Assembly (NCBI GenBank): GCA_030065875.1
Contig: JASJCR010000077.1
Span: forward strand, 1-49,068
Source: Ardenticatenaceae bacterium
Lineage (GTDB): Bacteria > Chloroflexota > Anaerolineae > Promineifilales > Promineifilaceae
Direction: 5' to 3'
Length of the DNA: 49,068 nucleotides
Part shown: in pieces, positions 1 through 8,917 of the stretch
Layout: each line of letters begins with the position of its first letter
Position numbering within the stretch: the first letter of the stretch is position 1
Program-made: the position numbers and the translations under genes
The notes under the pieces: model-generated
Databases searched by the model: none
Told to the model about the DNA's origin: nothing
What the model saw: only the letters and a program-made list of their open reading frames with translations

Positions 1-638
1 CGGCCGGATTCCCGACTGAAATGGAGCGATTGCTTATATCGTTTTAGCGCCTCATCCAAATTGTCGTTTTCAAAATAGGCGTCACCGATGCGCTCGTAAA
101 GCCCTACTTTTTTGGGGACGTTGTCGGCATATTTTCCGGCCGCCTCATACCAATCTTCCATGCGCTGCAGATCCCCAACCGCGTGCCAATACATCGCTTC
201 AGTCATGAGAATATGATAGTAGTAAGGAGATTGGCTGAGTAAATAATCTAAAATCAGGCGGGCGTTTTCGAGCTGACCGCTGTGTAAATAAACTCGTCCT
301 TCGATAAAATTTACGTCGGGTAAATCCGCTTCATCCGCCTGCGCTTTTTCAAGCCAGGCCATGGCGGTATCAAGTCCATTCTGGCTATAGGTCCCATCTT
401 TCTCACGCGAGGCGGCAACCAGCATATAGGCCACGCCGGCCAGACGGTATGGTCGGGAATCACCAGCTCGAATCCGCTTGAGGGCTTGATCGAACACCTT
501 CACGTCTCCCCTGAATTCATTGATGATGTCCAGAGCCATCTCATACGTTTGAATGCCAAGCGGCGTTCGCTGCGGATGACCATCCCAGGACATTTTTTCT
601 AGCCCTGCTGCCATGCGACGTACTAATTCTTCTCCCAT
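1..638 (-). CDS. TPR-repeat protein, 3' part cut off by the window edge
   Basis: I translated this stretch by hand. It is open from an ATG at 638 to the left edge, about 212 residues, beginning MGEELVRRMAAGLEK. A strong ribosome binding site (GGAGG, 5 nt upstream) fixes the start. The later part has TPR-like helical pairs, for example LARLILDYLL-type helices and YERIGDAYFENDNLDEALKR near the edge. No signal peptide or membrane segment is visible. It lies 129 bp downstream of the SARP regulator on the same strand and may be co-transcribed with it. The role is unknown; TPR arrays usually mediate protein contacts. The C-terminus is missing, so catalytic domains beyond the edge cannot be excluded. 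Confidence 0.75.
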   Translation of the reverse strand, partial: MGEELVRRMAAGLEKMSWDGHPQRTPLGIQTYEMALDIINEFRGDVKVFDQALKRIRAGDSRPYRLAGVAYMLVAASREKDGTYSQNGLDTAMAWLEKAQADEADLPDVNFIEGRVYLHSGQLENARLILDYLLSQSPYYYHILMTEAMYWHAVGDLQRMEDWYEAAGKYADNVPKKVGLYERIGDAYFENDNLDEALKRYKQSLHFSRESG

Positions 639-767
639 CCGAGCCTCCAGATCTCCTATAATTGCTGTCGTTAAGGTAGCATAAATTTGATCAGATGAAA
701 ACCTTGTTTTGCCTTAATTCATAATACAAAGTTTACCGAATTTGATTTACAGATTGCCTTAAGTTGC

Positions 768-3700
768 CTACCCGTGAAGCTGGCGCGTTACGGCTTCCGC
801 TTCCTGGCGGGCGTCGGCCGCTTCGTTCGGTCTTTTCAGAGCGAGGAGAGCATCCGCATAATGATTTAACACATCGCCCAGTTCGGCCAAATCGTTTCGT
901 TTTCGAAATGTTTCCATCGCTTGAGTAAAAAGATCAATAGCGTCCGCCGGCCGACCGGTCAAATTATAAATACGGCCGAGGCCAAAATGGGCGGCCGCCA
1001 TCCCCCTTGTGCTGCCGTTAATATGGGCCCATTTTAACGCTTCGTGAAAGGTTGCTTCCGCTTCCTGAAGGCGATTCGCCTGCAGGTAAATGTTGGCCAA
1101 CTGCCACTGGGCGGTGGCATAAGCCCCCCAATCTTCGATCTCTCGACGCCCCTGCAAAACTTCCTGGTATAAATCGATCGCTTCGCCGTATTTCTCCTGT
1201 CGGGCCAGCAGGAGCGAGAGGACCGCTTGGGATGACAGCAGACCCCGTCGGTCGTTGAGCGCCTTCTGAATCTCTTGGCAGCGGCGCAGAACCTCCTCCG
1301 CCTCAGTCAGCCGATTCATTTTCCCCAAGAAATAAGCGAGCCAAACCATCGAGATCGTTTGTGGTCCGTGAGACCCAGGTTTGTCTAACAGCCGAATTGA
1401 TTCTTTGATAATGTCACACGCCTCTTCCTGATCCATTCGAAAACGATACTTGGCGATTTCCCGGTGCAGGATGCCTCGCTCAACCCGCGTTTTGTCGGCC
1501 TCTAAACCCGAAAGGATGGCGGCCGCTTCCGCCCGGCCGGCATCAGCTCGTTCCTGCTGCCCCATCGTCGTATCGAGCACCGTGCGCCAAATCAGCAGGT
1601 AGGCTCGCACCAGACGGGCCGCCTCTTCCGGCTGATCGGTCAACTCTTCCGTAATTTCTATGGCAATCGCGTGACCACGATGATAGTAGGCCATCCACTG
1701 ATAGAACTGGAACATGGCATAAATCGTGGGGTGAATAAATTCGGGTCGTTTATTTTGCGCTGACCAGCGCCAAAATTGCTCGACATTGTCAATTTCCAGG
1801 GCGATTTCCTGCCGATAACCCTGATTATCGATGTCAAAAAAGTTGTCGATGTTGTCTAAGCCCAGCCAGCCGCTAAAAAAATCGGCATGGGCCAGGTGAA
1901 GCGTTTCAATTTCGGCCGCATACCCCTGCAGCTTCTCCTGGGCAAACTCAAAAATTAAGGGGTGAAAGGTGTAGCGGCCGGTAGAGGAGACGCGCAAAAG
2001 CGAGCGATGAACCAGGTGGGTTAAATCGGCGAGCGATGCCTGACAAACAACCTCGGCCGCTGTGGCGCTAAAGCCGTTGCGAAAAACGGCACAGCGCACA
2101 AAAATGAGCTGCAGGTGACTGTTCAAGAGCTGCCAGGAGTAACTGAGCACCCCATGCAGCGTGCGATGACGGACCGGCATATCGCGGGCGGTTGTTTCCA
2201 GCTGGTGAAGTCGGTTTCCCGGCGTCAGGGCGTCGGCAATGATTTTAGTTGACCCTAGATCGAGCAGGCTGGCGGCTAATTCGATGCCCAGCGGCATGCC
2301 GTCAACCGCTTCACAAATCGAGACAACCTCAAGCGCGTTGTCATCCGTCAGAACAAATCGGCCTCCTCGCCGCTCGGCCCGTTCGACAAAAAGCTGCACG
2401 GCCGTATTGTCTGAAATTTCCGACAGCGATGGTGCATGTGTCTTGTGCTGAGGCAGCGGTAAGCCATGCACCTGGTAAACATATTCCGCCTGCAGATCTA
2501 GCCGCTGGCGGGAGGTAATCATGATCGTTAAATGGGGCACCTGACGCAGCAGCTCAAACACAATCATAAAGCCTGACTCGATAACGTGTTCCATATTGTC
2601 TAAAATGAGAAGCAGCGATTGATCGTTCTTCTCATTGAGAAAATCGATCAGCTGAGTTACCAGATCACCCAAACCGCGAAAGCGAAAGCCGAGCGCAGAG
2701 GCAACGGCGATGGACAGGCGGTCTCGGCCCATCGGCGTATCTTTGGGAGTGATCGGCAAATCTGCCAGCGACACAAACCAAACCCCACCGGGGAACTCTG
2801 GCAGCAGCGCGTGAGCCGTTTGTAGGGCCAGCCGGGTTTTGCCAATGCCGCCTTCCCCTACGAGCGTTAGCAGTGGGTATTCGCGTTTTGTCAAAATTCC
2901 CTTTAGGAGGTTAATTTCTCGCAATCTGCCGACAAAGGGGGTCATGGTGCGCGGCAGATTGTGCGGTGTTTTTCGCTGCGGCTCAAATTTGACCGGCGCT
3001 GAACTTTTTTCCAGCAGCTGCTCATACAGCTGAGCTGTATTTTGGCTTGGCTCCACGCCGATTTCCGCGCTGAGGGTGGCTGAAAGCTGCTCAAATTGAT
3101 GGCGCACCAGGTCTCGTTTTCCTTGCGCCGCATAAAGTCGCATGAGCTGTTGATGCGCCCGCTCGTGCCAGGGCAGCAGCGTGATCTGCTGCCGGGCATA
3201 CTGTTCGGCCTTGGCCCAATTCTCGCGGAGCAAGTAAAAATCGATTAATTCATCGATCAGGCTCATGAGCTGCTGATGGTACCGTTCGCTTTGAAGGAGA
3301 CGCCATTCGTTAAATTCCTGACCGCCGGTGACGGTAAGTCCGGCTAGAAATTCACCCTGGTATAAATCGGCTACGGCGGCCATTTGTCTAAACCGCTCTG
3401 CGGCCGTTTGGGAGGGGTCTCGCAGGCCGCCGACTACCCGATCAAAAAAAATCGCGTCGACGTCGTGCGCACGCGGATCAAACTGAAATTGGACAATATG
3501 GCGATCAACCAGGAGGAACGGCTGGGCATTTTTCTCTTCTAAAACCGGCTCCAGGGCCTGCCTGAGACGCAGCAAAGCCATGCGCAAGCTCTGCCGGGCC
3601 CGCGCTCGATCAGAATCACCCCACAGCAGGGCTGCCAGATGATCGCGACGATGGGCCCGGCTGTGTTCAACCGCTAAATAGGCGAGCAAGGCCCGAATTT

Positions 3701-3782
3701 TATCCGTTCGAAATGTTAATGGTGTTCCTTGGGAGTTGCGAGCTTGAAAGGTACCAAAAAGAGTTAACTTCAAGATTGTCAT
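768..3782 (-). CDS. SARP/AfsR-type transcriptional regulator: BTAD + NTPase + TPR
   Basis: This 1004-residue protein has the order of large AfsR-like activators. An OmpR-like winged-helix DNA-binding domain covers about residues 1-95 (LTLFGTFQ, then RDHLAALLWGDSD). A bacterial transcriptional activator (BTAD) helical domain covers about 100-255. A STAND/NB-ARC-type ATPase follows, with Walker A GEGGIGKT at 309-316 and Walker B LLLILDN near 390. A TPR region fills roughly 700-1000. The family activates target operons after NTP-dependent oligomerisation; the target and signal here are unknown. No Shine-Dalgarno lies near the ATG, but a good promoter and an 11-bp-period direct repeat sit just upstream. 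There is no membrane segment, so it should be cytoplasmic. Confidence 0.88.
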   Translation of the reverse strand: MTILKLTLFGTFQARNSQGTPLTFRTDKIRALLAYLAVEHSRAHRRDHLAALLWGDSDRARARQSLRMALLRLRQALEPVLEEKNAQPFLLVDRHIVQFQFDPRAHDVDAIFFDRVVGGLRDPSQTAAERFRQMAAVADLYQGEFLAGLTVTGGQEFNEWRLLQSERYHQQLMSLIDELIDFYLLRENWAKAEQYARQQITLLPWHERAHQQLMRLYAAQGKRDLVRHQFEQLSATLSAEIGVEPSQNTAQLYEQLLEKSSAPVKFEPQRKTPHNLPRTMTPFVGRLREINLLKGILTKREYPLLTLVGEGGIGKTRLALQTAHALLPEFPGGVWFVSLADLPITPKDTPMGRDRLSIAVASALGFRFRGLGDLVTQLIDFLNEKNDQSLLLILDNMEHVIESGFMIVFELLRQVPHLTIMITSRQRLDLQAEYVYQVHGLPLPQHKTHAPSLSEISDNTAVQLFVERAERRGGRFVLTDDNALEVVSICEAVDGMPLGIELAASLLDLGSTKIIADALTPGNRLHQLETTARDMPVRHRTLHGVLSYSWQLLNSHLQLIFVRCAVFRNGFSATAAEVVCQASLADLTHLVHRSLLRVSSTGRYTFHPLIFEFAQEKLQGYAAEIETLHLAHADFFSGWLGLDNIDNFFDIDNQGYRQEIALEIDNVEQFWRWSAQNKRPEFIHPTIYAMFQFYQWMAYYHRGHAIAIEITEELTDQPEEAARLVRAYLLIWRTVLDTTMGQQERADAGRAEAAAILSGLEADKTRVERGILHREIAKYRFRMDQEEACDIIKESIRLLDKPGSHGPQTISMVWLAYFLGKMNRLTEAEEVLRRCQEIQKALNDRRGLLSSQAVLSLLLARQEKYGEAIDLYQEVLQGRREIEDWGAYATAQWQLANIYLQANRLQEAEATFHEALKWAHINGSTRGMAAAHFGLGRIYNLTGRPADAIDLFTQAMETFRKRNDLAELGDVLNHYADALLALKRPNEAADARQEAEAVTRQLHG

Positions 3783-3786
3783 AATT

Positions 3787-3806
3787 TGGTGACGTTCTGG
3801 TGACGT
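3787..3806 (-). promoter_or_regulatory. Direct repeat TGGTGACGT x2, 11-bp period, at the SARP gene start
   Basis: On the + strand TGGTGACGT occurs at 3787-3795 and again at 3798-3806. SARP proteins typically bind short direct repeats phased at about 11 bp. The location between the predicted transcription start and the ATG suggests autorepression (inference). Confidence 0.45.
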
Positions 3807-3815
3807 TTCACCTTT

Positions 3816-3844
3816 ACGATAGAAAAGGATTAAGGTAAGGTCAA
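3816..3844 (-). promoter_or_regulatory. Sigma70-type promoter for the SARP gene
   Basis: On the minus strand TTGACC (3844-3839) and TATCGT (3821-3816) are separated by exactly 17 bp. The predicted start near 3809 gives a leader of about 27 nt containing the direct repeat. Confidence 0.5.
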
Positions 3845-3968
3845 GGTTTCAACAGGCTTCACTTGCAGCCAACATCAAGATTGAAGCCTGTTGAACACCG
3901 ATTTCTTACCAAAATCAAAATTTCTACTTTTCGACCTCAATTCGAAAGCATAAGGGATCATTGCCAGG

Positions 3969-4169
3969 ATGGATCATCAACCTTCATTTTATCACGCTTA
4001 TCTGCTGCGACTATCACGAGTTGGTCAAGAACAAACCTTTTGCTGTGCGCTGTATCACTCGGATACAGGGCAAAAAACCACCTTCAAAGATTTAGATGAG
4101 CTTTACGATTTTTTGAAGCAGCGTGAGGCTGAGAAAGTAAATCTTTCTCAACCTTTTATCGATGGATAG
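3969..4169 (+). CDS. Small conserved-looking protein of unknown function (66 aa)
   Basis: The product begins MDHQPSFYHAYLLRLSRV and ends FKDLDELYDFLKQREAEKVNL. The pattern, a YLLRL strand, a polar stretch with TGQKTTFKDLDEL and a final helix, resembles short Chloroflexota proteins I recall that end in a 'F.SLEEL..FL' helix. I do not know a function for them. It has no signal peptide or membrane segment. It is divergent from the SARP regulator. The ribosome binding site is weak (GGGAT/AGG just upstream). It could be a real small gene or a remnant; I favour real because the family pattern is complete. Confidence 0.5.
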   Translation: MDHQPSFYHAYLLRLSRVGQEQTFCCALYHSDTGQKTTFKDLDELYDFLKQREAEKVNLSQPFIDG

Positions 4170-4256
4170 GGTAATTTTTGCAGGGAGCTGAGGTTACGCA
4201 ACCCTCAGAGGTGGCATACACAACGTGAACCGATTTTACCAACACCTAATTTGAGC

Positions 4257-5492
4257 TTAACCACATCCTCCGCCACTTGGGCCACGCTTGATTTCCAACT
4301 CGACCTTTGGGGTGAAAACAATATCAAACCGAGCAGGATCAGGCTGCGAGAACTCATACCGCGAGCCCAATGCGGCCGAAAAATTGTAGGCAAGCTGATC
4401 GGTTCCAGAGATAGATTTAAATTGTGTCTCTTTGAATGTTTCATCCGCAAACGTATCGATCCAGTTATTCACCCCCCCTTCGAGCAAATAAGATGTGGGT
4501 ACGCTTTCAGCCCGCAATATTTTCCACGCTTCTGTGGCCAATGTTTCGTCATTGCTCATCACCACATAAACCGTATTGGCCGGTTCCTCAAGCAGGGCGG
4601 GAATCATATCGCTCAATTTTTCCAGCGTCGGAATGTGTTGGGCTTCCAGAATGTGAAAAAGGTTGTAGTCAGCTTCGCTTCGAATGTCGAGCATAATCAC
4701 ATTGAGAGAAGGGTCACGCGAAATAACGAGCAGTTCAGCCGGATGAATTTGCACTTCACGATTTTGCAATCGCGCCGCTTCAACATTTTCGATCATCTCC
4801 CAGCGATCGGCCGTTGATGGTTGACCGATAACGATCACAGCAACAGCCGCCAGGACCAGGACGCCGGCCGCGCCATATCGCCACCGGGGTTCATTTGCCA
4901 AATTGCGGCCGCCAAAAATCGCTTCCAATTTCTCCCCACCCCAAAACATAAATAAGGCCATCAAAACAATCAGCAGCACAATGACACCGGTGGGCAAATT
5001 TAACCACTCCATCAGGGTGAAGCGCCCCATGTAGGATGAATGCCAAAAACCCTCAAAGAAGCCCACACTTTCGCCAAAGAGAAACACGCCAAAAAAGACG
5101 CCAAGGGCGAAGAAGATCCCATCAATTTTAAAAACAGCCGCAGATACAAGAGAGGTTCCCGGGCAAAAACCGCCGACAATGAACCCCACACCCATCAACA
5201 AACCACCGACTATGCCGGGCCACAGATAGGTAGGATTGACCCACACTAAATTGTAGTCGAGCAATCCCAGACCGGATGACAGAAACAGAAGCACCATGGC
5301 GGTGATAATGGCGCCAAACATCACTTTAAGAACGGTTAAATCTTTAAAATAAAATTGGGCAGCTAAAACGCGTGAGTCGGCAAACCCGGAGATTTCTAAC
5401 ACATAACCGAAGGCAAATCCGATCAACAAATAAACGATGTAAGCGTTCCAATGGCCGAGTAAATCCTGAAGAGCGAGTGGAAAAGGTGTCAT
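4257..5492 (-). CDS. YeeE/YedE-family transporter fused to a degenerate rhodanese domain
   Basis: The 411-residue protein starts with several membrane segments (about residues 15-225) of the YeeE/YedE (DUF395/sulf_transp) type, with the hallmark GGFCPGTSL at 108-115, Cys110 being the conserved sulfur-relay cysteine. Residues about 250-350 form a rhodanese-like fold (VIMLDIRSEADYNLFHILEAQHIP). Where an active rhodanese has its catalytic Cys loop, this protein reads VVMSNDETLA with no Cys, so sulfurtransfer by the usual chemistry is unlikely. The C-terminus ends in GGGCG, a lone terminal Cys. Characterised relatives import thiosulfate or move sulfur (TsuA). It is the last gene of the arsR-cytochrome operon, 47 bp after the other YeeE gene. 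The two YeeE halves probably work together. Confidence 0.82.
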   Translation of the reverse strand: MTPFPLALQDLLGHWNAYIVYLLIGFAFGYVLEISGFADSRVLAAQFYFKDLTVLKVMFGAIITAMVLLFLSSGLGLLDYNLVWVNPTYLWPGIVGGLLMGVGFIVGGFCPGTSLVSAAVFKIDGIFFALGVFFGVFLFGESVGFFEGFWHSSYMGRFTLMEWLNLPTGVIVLLIVLMALFMFWGGEKLEAIFGGRNLANEPRWRYGAAGVLVLAAVAVIVIGQPSTADRWEMIENVEAARLQNREVQIHPAELLVISRDPSLNVIMLDIRSEADYNLFHILEAQHIPTLEKLSDMIPALLEEPANTVYVVMSNDETLATEAWKILRAESVPTSYLLEGGVNNWIDTFADETFKETQFKSISGTDQLAYNFSAALGSRYEFSQPDPARFDIVFTPKVELEIKRGPSGGGCG

Positions 5493-5539
5493 GATGACCT
5501 CTCAAAAAGATCAAAGTGTAAAAGCGGCACTCAACCGCC

Positions 5540-6124
5540 TTAATTCCAAAATTTTCGAACAAAGTAGGCGAGCGCATACGCGCCACCAAAGACGGCAAAC
5601 ATAAATGCCCAACTGCCTACCGACAGAACGGCACCGCCGGATAAAGCCTGGCCGGAGGTGCAGCCGCGGGCCAGGCGGGCGCCATACCCCATCGCGGCGC
5701 CACCGATAAACGCATACACCCAGCGCAGCTTTTTCGGCATTTGGGGACCGCGATTGGTGGTGACGTTCAGCCGGCCGTTTAACAAACCGGATGTAAATCC
5801 ACCGATCATTAACCCCACGGTGACAAATACCACCCAGCTGTCGAGAGGATTTCTATCCCCACCAGCCATGGTAGCCAGGTAGGCGGTGCGATCGATGTGA
5901 GCTGGATAAATCGCATCTTCAATCAGGACAATGAGGCGGTTGATCCCCCCTGATGCCCCCAAACCGTTGCCGGTGAAGAAGAAGGCACTGAATAGAACGA
6001 TTCCCAGCAAGATCCCACCCAAATATGGATGAACATAGGGTTTTGCCTGCCGTTTGATCAAACTTTGCAGACGCTTATAAAACCCATTTGATTTGGTTGA
6101 TTTTGATGTCGTCAGTGTTGTCAT
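5540..6124 (-). CDS. YeeE/YedE-family membrane protein (half-size)
   Basis: This 194-residue protein has about four hydrophobic segments and the diagnostic RGCTSGQALSGG motif at 153-164, in which Cys155 is the conserved cysteine of the YeeE/YedE (sulf_transp) family. Half-size members often occur as pairs, as in PmpA/PmpB-like systems; the next gene is the second half. The N-terminus is basic and cytosolic. A Shine-Dalgarno (GGAGAACACC on the minus strand) precedes the ATG. It follows the cytochrome b fusion by 26 bp, so co-transcription is very likely. The expected role is passage of thiosulfate or another reduced sulfur species across the cytoplasmic membrane. Substrate is inferred only from family and context. 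Confidence 0.85.
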   Translation of the reverse strand: MTTLTTSKSTKSNGFYKRLQSLIKRQAKPYVHPYLGGILLGIVLFSAFFFTGNGLGASGGINRLIVLIEDAIYPAHIDRTAYLATMAGGDRNPLDSWVVFVTVGLMIGGFTSGLLNGRLNVTTNRGPQMPKKLRWVYAFIGGAAMGYGARLARGCTSGQALSGGAVLSVGSWAFMFAVFGGAYALAYFVRKFWN

Positions 6125-6150
6125 GGTGGTGTTCTCCTAACTCGAAGCGG

Positions 6151-8916
6151 TTAATCTCCGACTGGTGAGGTGGCATCAGCTTCTGGTTCGAGATGACGGA
6201 CTTCAACCTGATCCCACCCGATCATCATGGCTCTCATGGCGGCCGTTGGGGTGTGACCGGTTGTGGTTAAATAAACGTGCAGCACCGTAAATGAGGCGAA
6301 CAGCCAGGCGATAAGCGTGTGGAACGGGGCCAAAAACGGCAGCCCGCCAAAGCGAATCGCCAGGTCAGACCACTGCTGGACCCCCCACATCAACGCCCCG
6401 GTGATAATTTGCAGCGGCAGCAGCACATTTAAAATAGCCAGATAAGTAATCTGCTGCAGCGGATTTAACTTGCGTGCGCGGGTTTTTTCTACCGGATGGG
6501 GGTCACCGCGGAAAATGCCGCGCAGATAATAGATCGCTTGCTCGGCCGCCTGATTAAAGAAACCGCGCGGCTGGGGCAAATATTGCTGGATCTCACCGCT
6601 GGCCAGATGATAGAAAAACGCCATGGCCGCATTAATGACCAGAATCGCGGCCAATACGTTGTGAACCTGCACGACCAGCGGGAAGCTAAAGGCGGCAAAT
6701 AACGTCGGCCGGTGAATGATCAAACCGGTGAGCAGCAGCAGCAGGATGGCCGTGGATTGCAGCCAGTGCCACAGGCGGGCATACACGTCATACATATAAA
6801 CGTGCCGCACCGTTCCCCTTTGTTTCTTGACTTGCTGGCGGGACGACAGGACCCGCAGCCCCCCGTGGACAAAGATGCCGGCGATCACGCCGAGGAAGGC
6901 AAATGCTCCCAGCGAATCGATGAACCCAACCGCATCATGGCCGATGATATAAAATCCGGCCGCGGCCGTGGGCGGAGACCAGAACAAAGAGCCGTCATCT
7001 GTCGTTATCAGACCATCCCCCCAAATCAAGCCGTCAACCGGCCGGGGAACGGGAAGTACGCCACCAGGAGTGTAGCCGGCTACCGGGAACGGTTGGGTTA
7101 ATCTGGATTCATCGGCGTGACAGGTTTGGCAATCCCGAGTGGCCCATTCCCCGCTGGTGACGTTGTGGCTAACCGAGAACGGCTGAATATCTCCGGTAAT
7201 GCGTGGGTTTTCTAACCCTTGCGCGGCCAATCGCCGGGTCAGCAAATCGACTTTGTTATCGCTGTCGAGAATGAGCTCGGCCGAACTCAGCCGGCCGTTT
7301 TGATCGGTATCAAAAGCGGTCAAAATCTCGGCGGGATACGTGGACCCATCCAGCCAGGCCGCTTCGAGATAGCGGAGGGGTACCGGTCGGGCCGGATCGC
7401 CATAAACCCAGTACCAGGCGGTTAACAGGTTAAACGGAGCGAGTTCAGTATGGCCATCGGCCGCTTCACGCGGCAGCAAAATCGGCTCATAACCGTTGAG
7501 CAGGGCAGCCGCTGAAAATTGCGTGGCGCCGTCCTCAGCCAGACCGCGATAAGAGATTAGCGGTTCGCCGTTGGTTTGCAGAACGGTCCAGTCAACCGTT
7601 TCAACCGCCGGAGCAAACAGCTCCGGCACATGGCATGATTCACAGCTAAGTGATGTGGTGTGCTGATCTTTGAACGGCAGCCATTCGTGCGTGTTTTTGG
7701 TCGTGTGGCAAGACTCACACTGGCGTTGGGTATTGTTGAGCCCGCTGGCTAATATACTCTGAGCGCTGCTTCCCTTGGCAAATTGGTGGAGCGGCCGGTA
7801 AAGGTACTCTCCCAAATCGATCCGCCGGGGGTCAAAAATCAGGTGGTCCGGCCGCTGCTGATCCGCTTCCTGGAAGTAAACCGGGTTATTAAGCGAGTAG
7901 TGGCAGTCGGTGCAGGAAAGCACGCGCTCGGCGTGGACGTCAAACGAACGGGCCAGATCACCCTTGCCGGATAAATTTAAGCCGCTTTCCGAGATGCGCT
8001 GCGGAGAAACGAGCTGTCCGGTTGTCTGGGTGCTGTAATCAGCGGCCGTATAGGAGTTTAACGTCAGCGGGGTTGCCAAATCGGCGTGCACCGTGCCGTG
8101 ACAATGACCGCAGCTGGCTGATGTTGGATCCTGTAAGGTGACGAATTCCTGCAGGAGATGACCATTGTCATCAAATGCCTCCTGATTCCAAACCCAGCCG
8201 CTCTCACTGTTTGATAACAGGGCGGTATCCAGCAAGGTGGCCGTTGTGGCGCCGTCAAAATCCCCGCTTGCGAGGGCCGTGACTCGCGCCTCATTGTTTG
8301 CGTCTGGAACATGGCAAAGAAAACAGTTCATTTCCACGGTACCGGAGGCATTCCAATCCCAAAGCTCAAGCTGCCCGGTATCTGGATTGACGATGCTGTT
8401 TTCAACGTTTGTCTGGTTTGGCTGCCCGCTGGAATTGAGACCTAACAATTGTGCTTCGCGGTTGAACTCGGCCGGTCCTCCCCCCGGATGACGAGCAAAG
8501 GTTTGGATCCACTCGGCCGTTGTCAAATCAATAATCGGGTCGCTGTTGGGAGATAAATAACGATACTCAAGCGGATTCCAGCGGCCGAAAGACCCAGGGG
8601 ATGTATCCCAATCTCGGCCGTTGGCAACGCTTCCGGGTGGGCCCATTTGAGACAAACCGGCATCTGCGTGAAAGCTGTGGGTCGAGATAAATTCGCTATC
8701 GTGGCAGCTGCCGCACGTTTTTGTTGCCGAAACATTTTGACCGCTTGACAGCACATTTTCACCATTTTCATCCAGAAGTGGAAATGTTGGGTGAATAGGT
8801 GAACCGGAAACGGGTGGTGGCGGGTTATCCTCTTTTGCGGCCAGGATTTGCCATCCTCCAAAGAAGATAGCCAGACCGGCCACCCACCTGATCCAGCGCG
8901 GGTTAAAACGCTTCAT
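6151..8916 (-). CDS. Heptaheme cytochrome c fused to a cytochrome b561-like membrane domain
   Basis: I place the start at 8916 (MKRFNPRWIRWV...), giving 921 residues. That ATG sits one base after the stop of the octaheme gene and has GGGGAAGAG upstream. The longer reading from 8961 has no such support. An uncleaved or cleavable signal (about residues 5-27) exports the N-terminal part, which carries seven CxxCH motifs (CGSCH, CFLCH, CGHCH, CTDCH, CESCH twice, CQTCH). An EF-hand-like loop DTDQNGRLSSAE is embedded before the last heme. The C-terminal third is a multi-pass cytochrome b561/Ni-Fe-hydrogenase-b-type domain (HVYMYDVYARLWHWLQ). The architecture suggests quinol oxidation at the membrane with electrons delivered to external hemes, then to the octaheme partner, or the reverse. 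No exact named family is claimed. Confidence 0.85.
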   Translation of the reverse strand: MKRFNPRWIRWVAGLAIFFGGWQILAAKEDNPPPPVSGSPIHPTFPLLDENGENVLSSGQNVSATKTCGSCHDSEFISTHSFHADAGLSQMGPPGSVANGRDWDTSPGSFGRWNPLEYRYLSPNSDPIIDLTTAEWIQTFARHPGGGPAEFNREAQLLGLNSSGQPNQTNVENSIVNPDTGQLELWDWNASGTVEMNCFLCHVPDANNEARVTALASGDFDGATTATLLDTALLSNSESGWVWNQEAFDDNGHLLQEFVTLQDPTSASCGHCHGTVHADLATPLTLNSYTAADYSTQTTGQLVSPQRISESGLNLSGKGDLARSFDVHAERVLSCTDCHYSLNNPVYFQEADQQRPDHLIFDPRRIDLGEYLYRPLHQFAKGSSAQSILASGLNNTQRQCESCHTTKNTHEWLPFKDQHTTSLSCESCHVPELFAPAVETVDWTVLQTNGEPLISYRGLAEDGATQFSAAALLNGYEPILLPREAADGHTELAPFNLLTAWYWVYGDPARPVPLRYLEAAWLDGSTYPAEILTAFDTDQNGRLSSAELILDSDNKVDLLTRRLAAQGLENPRITGDIQPFSVSHNVTSGEWATRDCQTCHADESRLTQPFPVAGYTPGGVLPVPRPVDGLIWGDGLITTDDGSLFWSPPTAAAGFYIIGHDAVGFIDSLGAFAFLGVIAGIFVHGGLRVLSSRQQVKKQRGTVRHVYMYDVYARLWHWLQSTAILLLLLTGLIIHRPTLFAAFSFPLVVQVHNVLAAILVINAAMAFFYHLASGEIQQYLPQPRGFFNQAAEQAIYYLRGIFRGDPHPVEKTRARKLNPLQQITYLAILNVLLPLQIITGALMWGVQQWSDLAIRFGGLPFLAPFHTLIAWLFASFTVLHVYLTTTGHTPTAAMRAMMIGWDQVEVRHLEPEADATSPVGD

Positions 8917-8917
8917 T

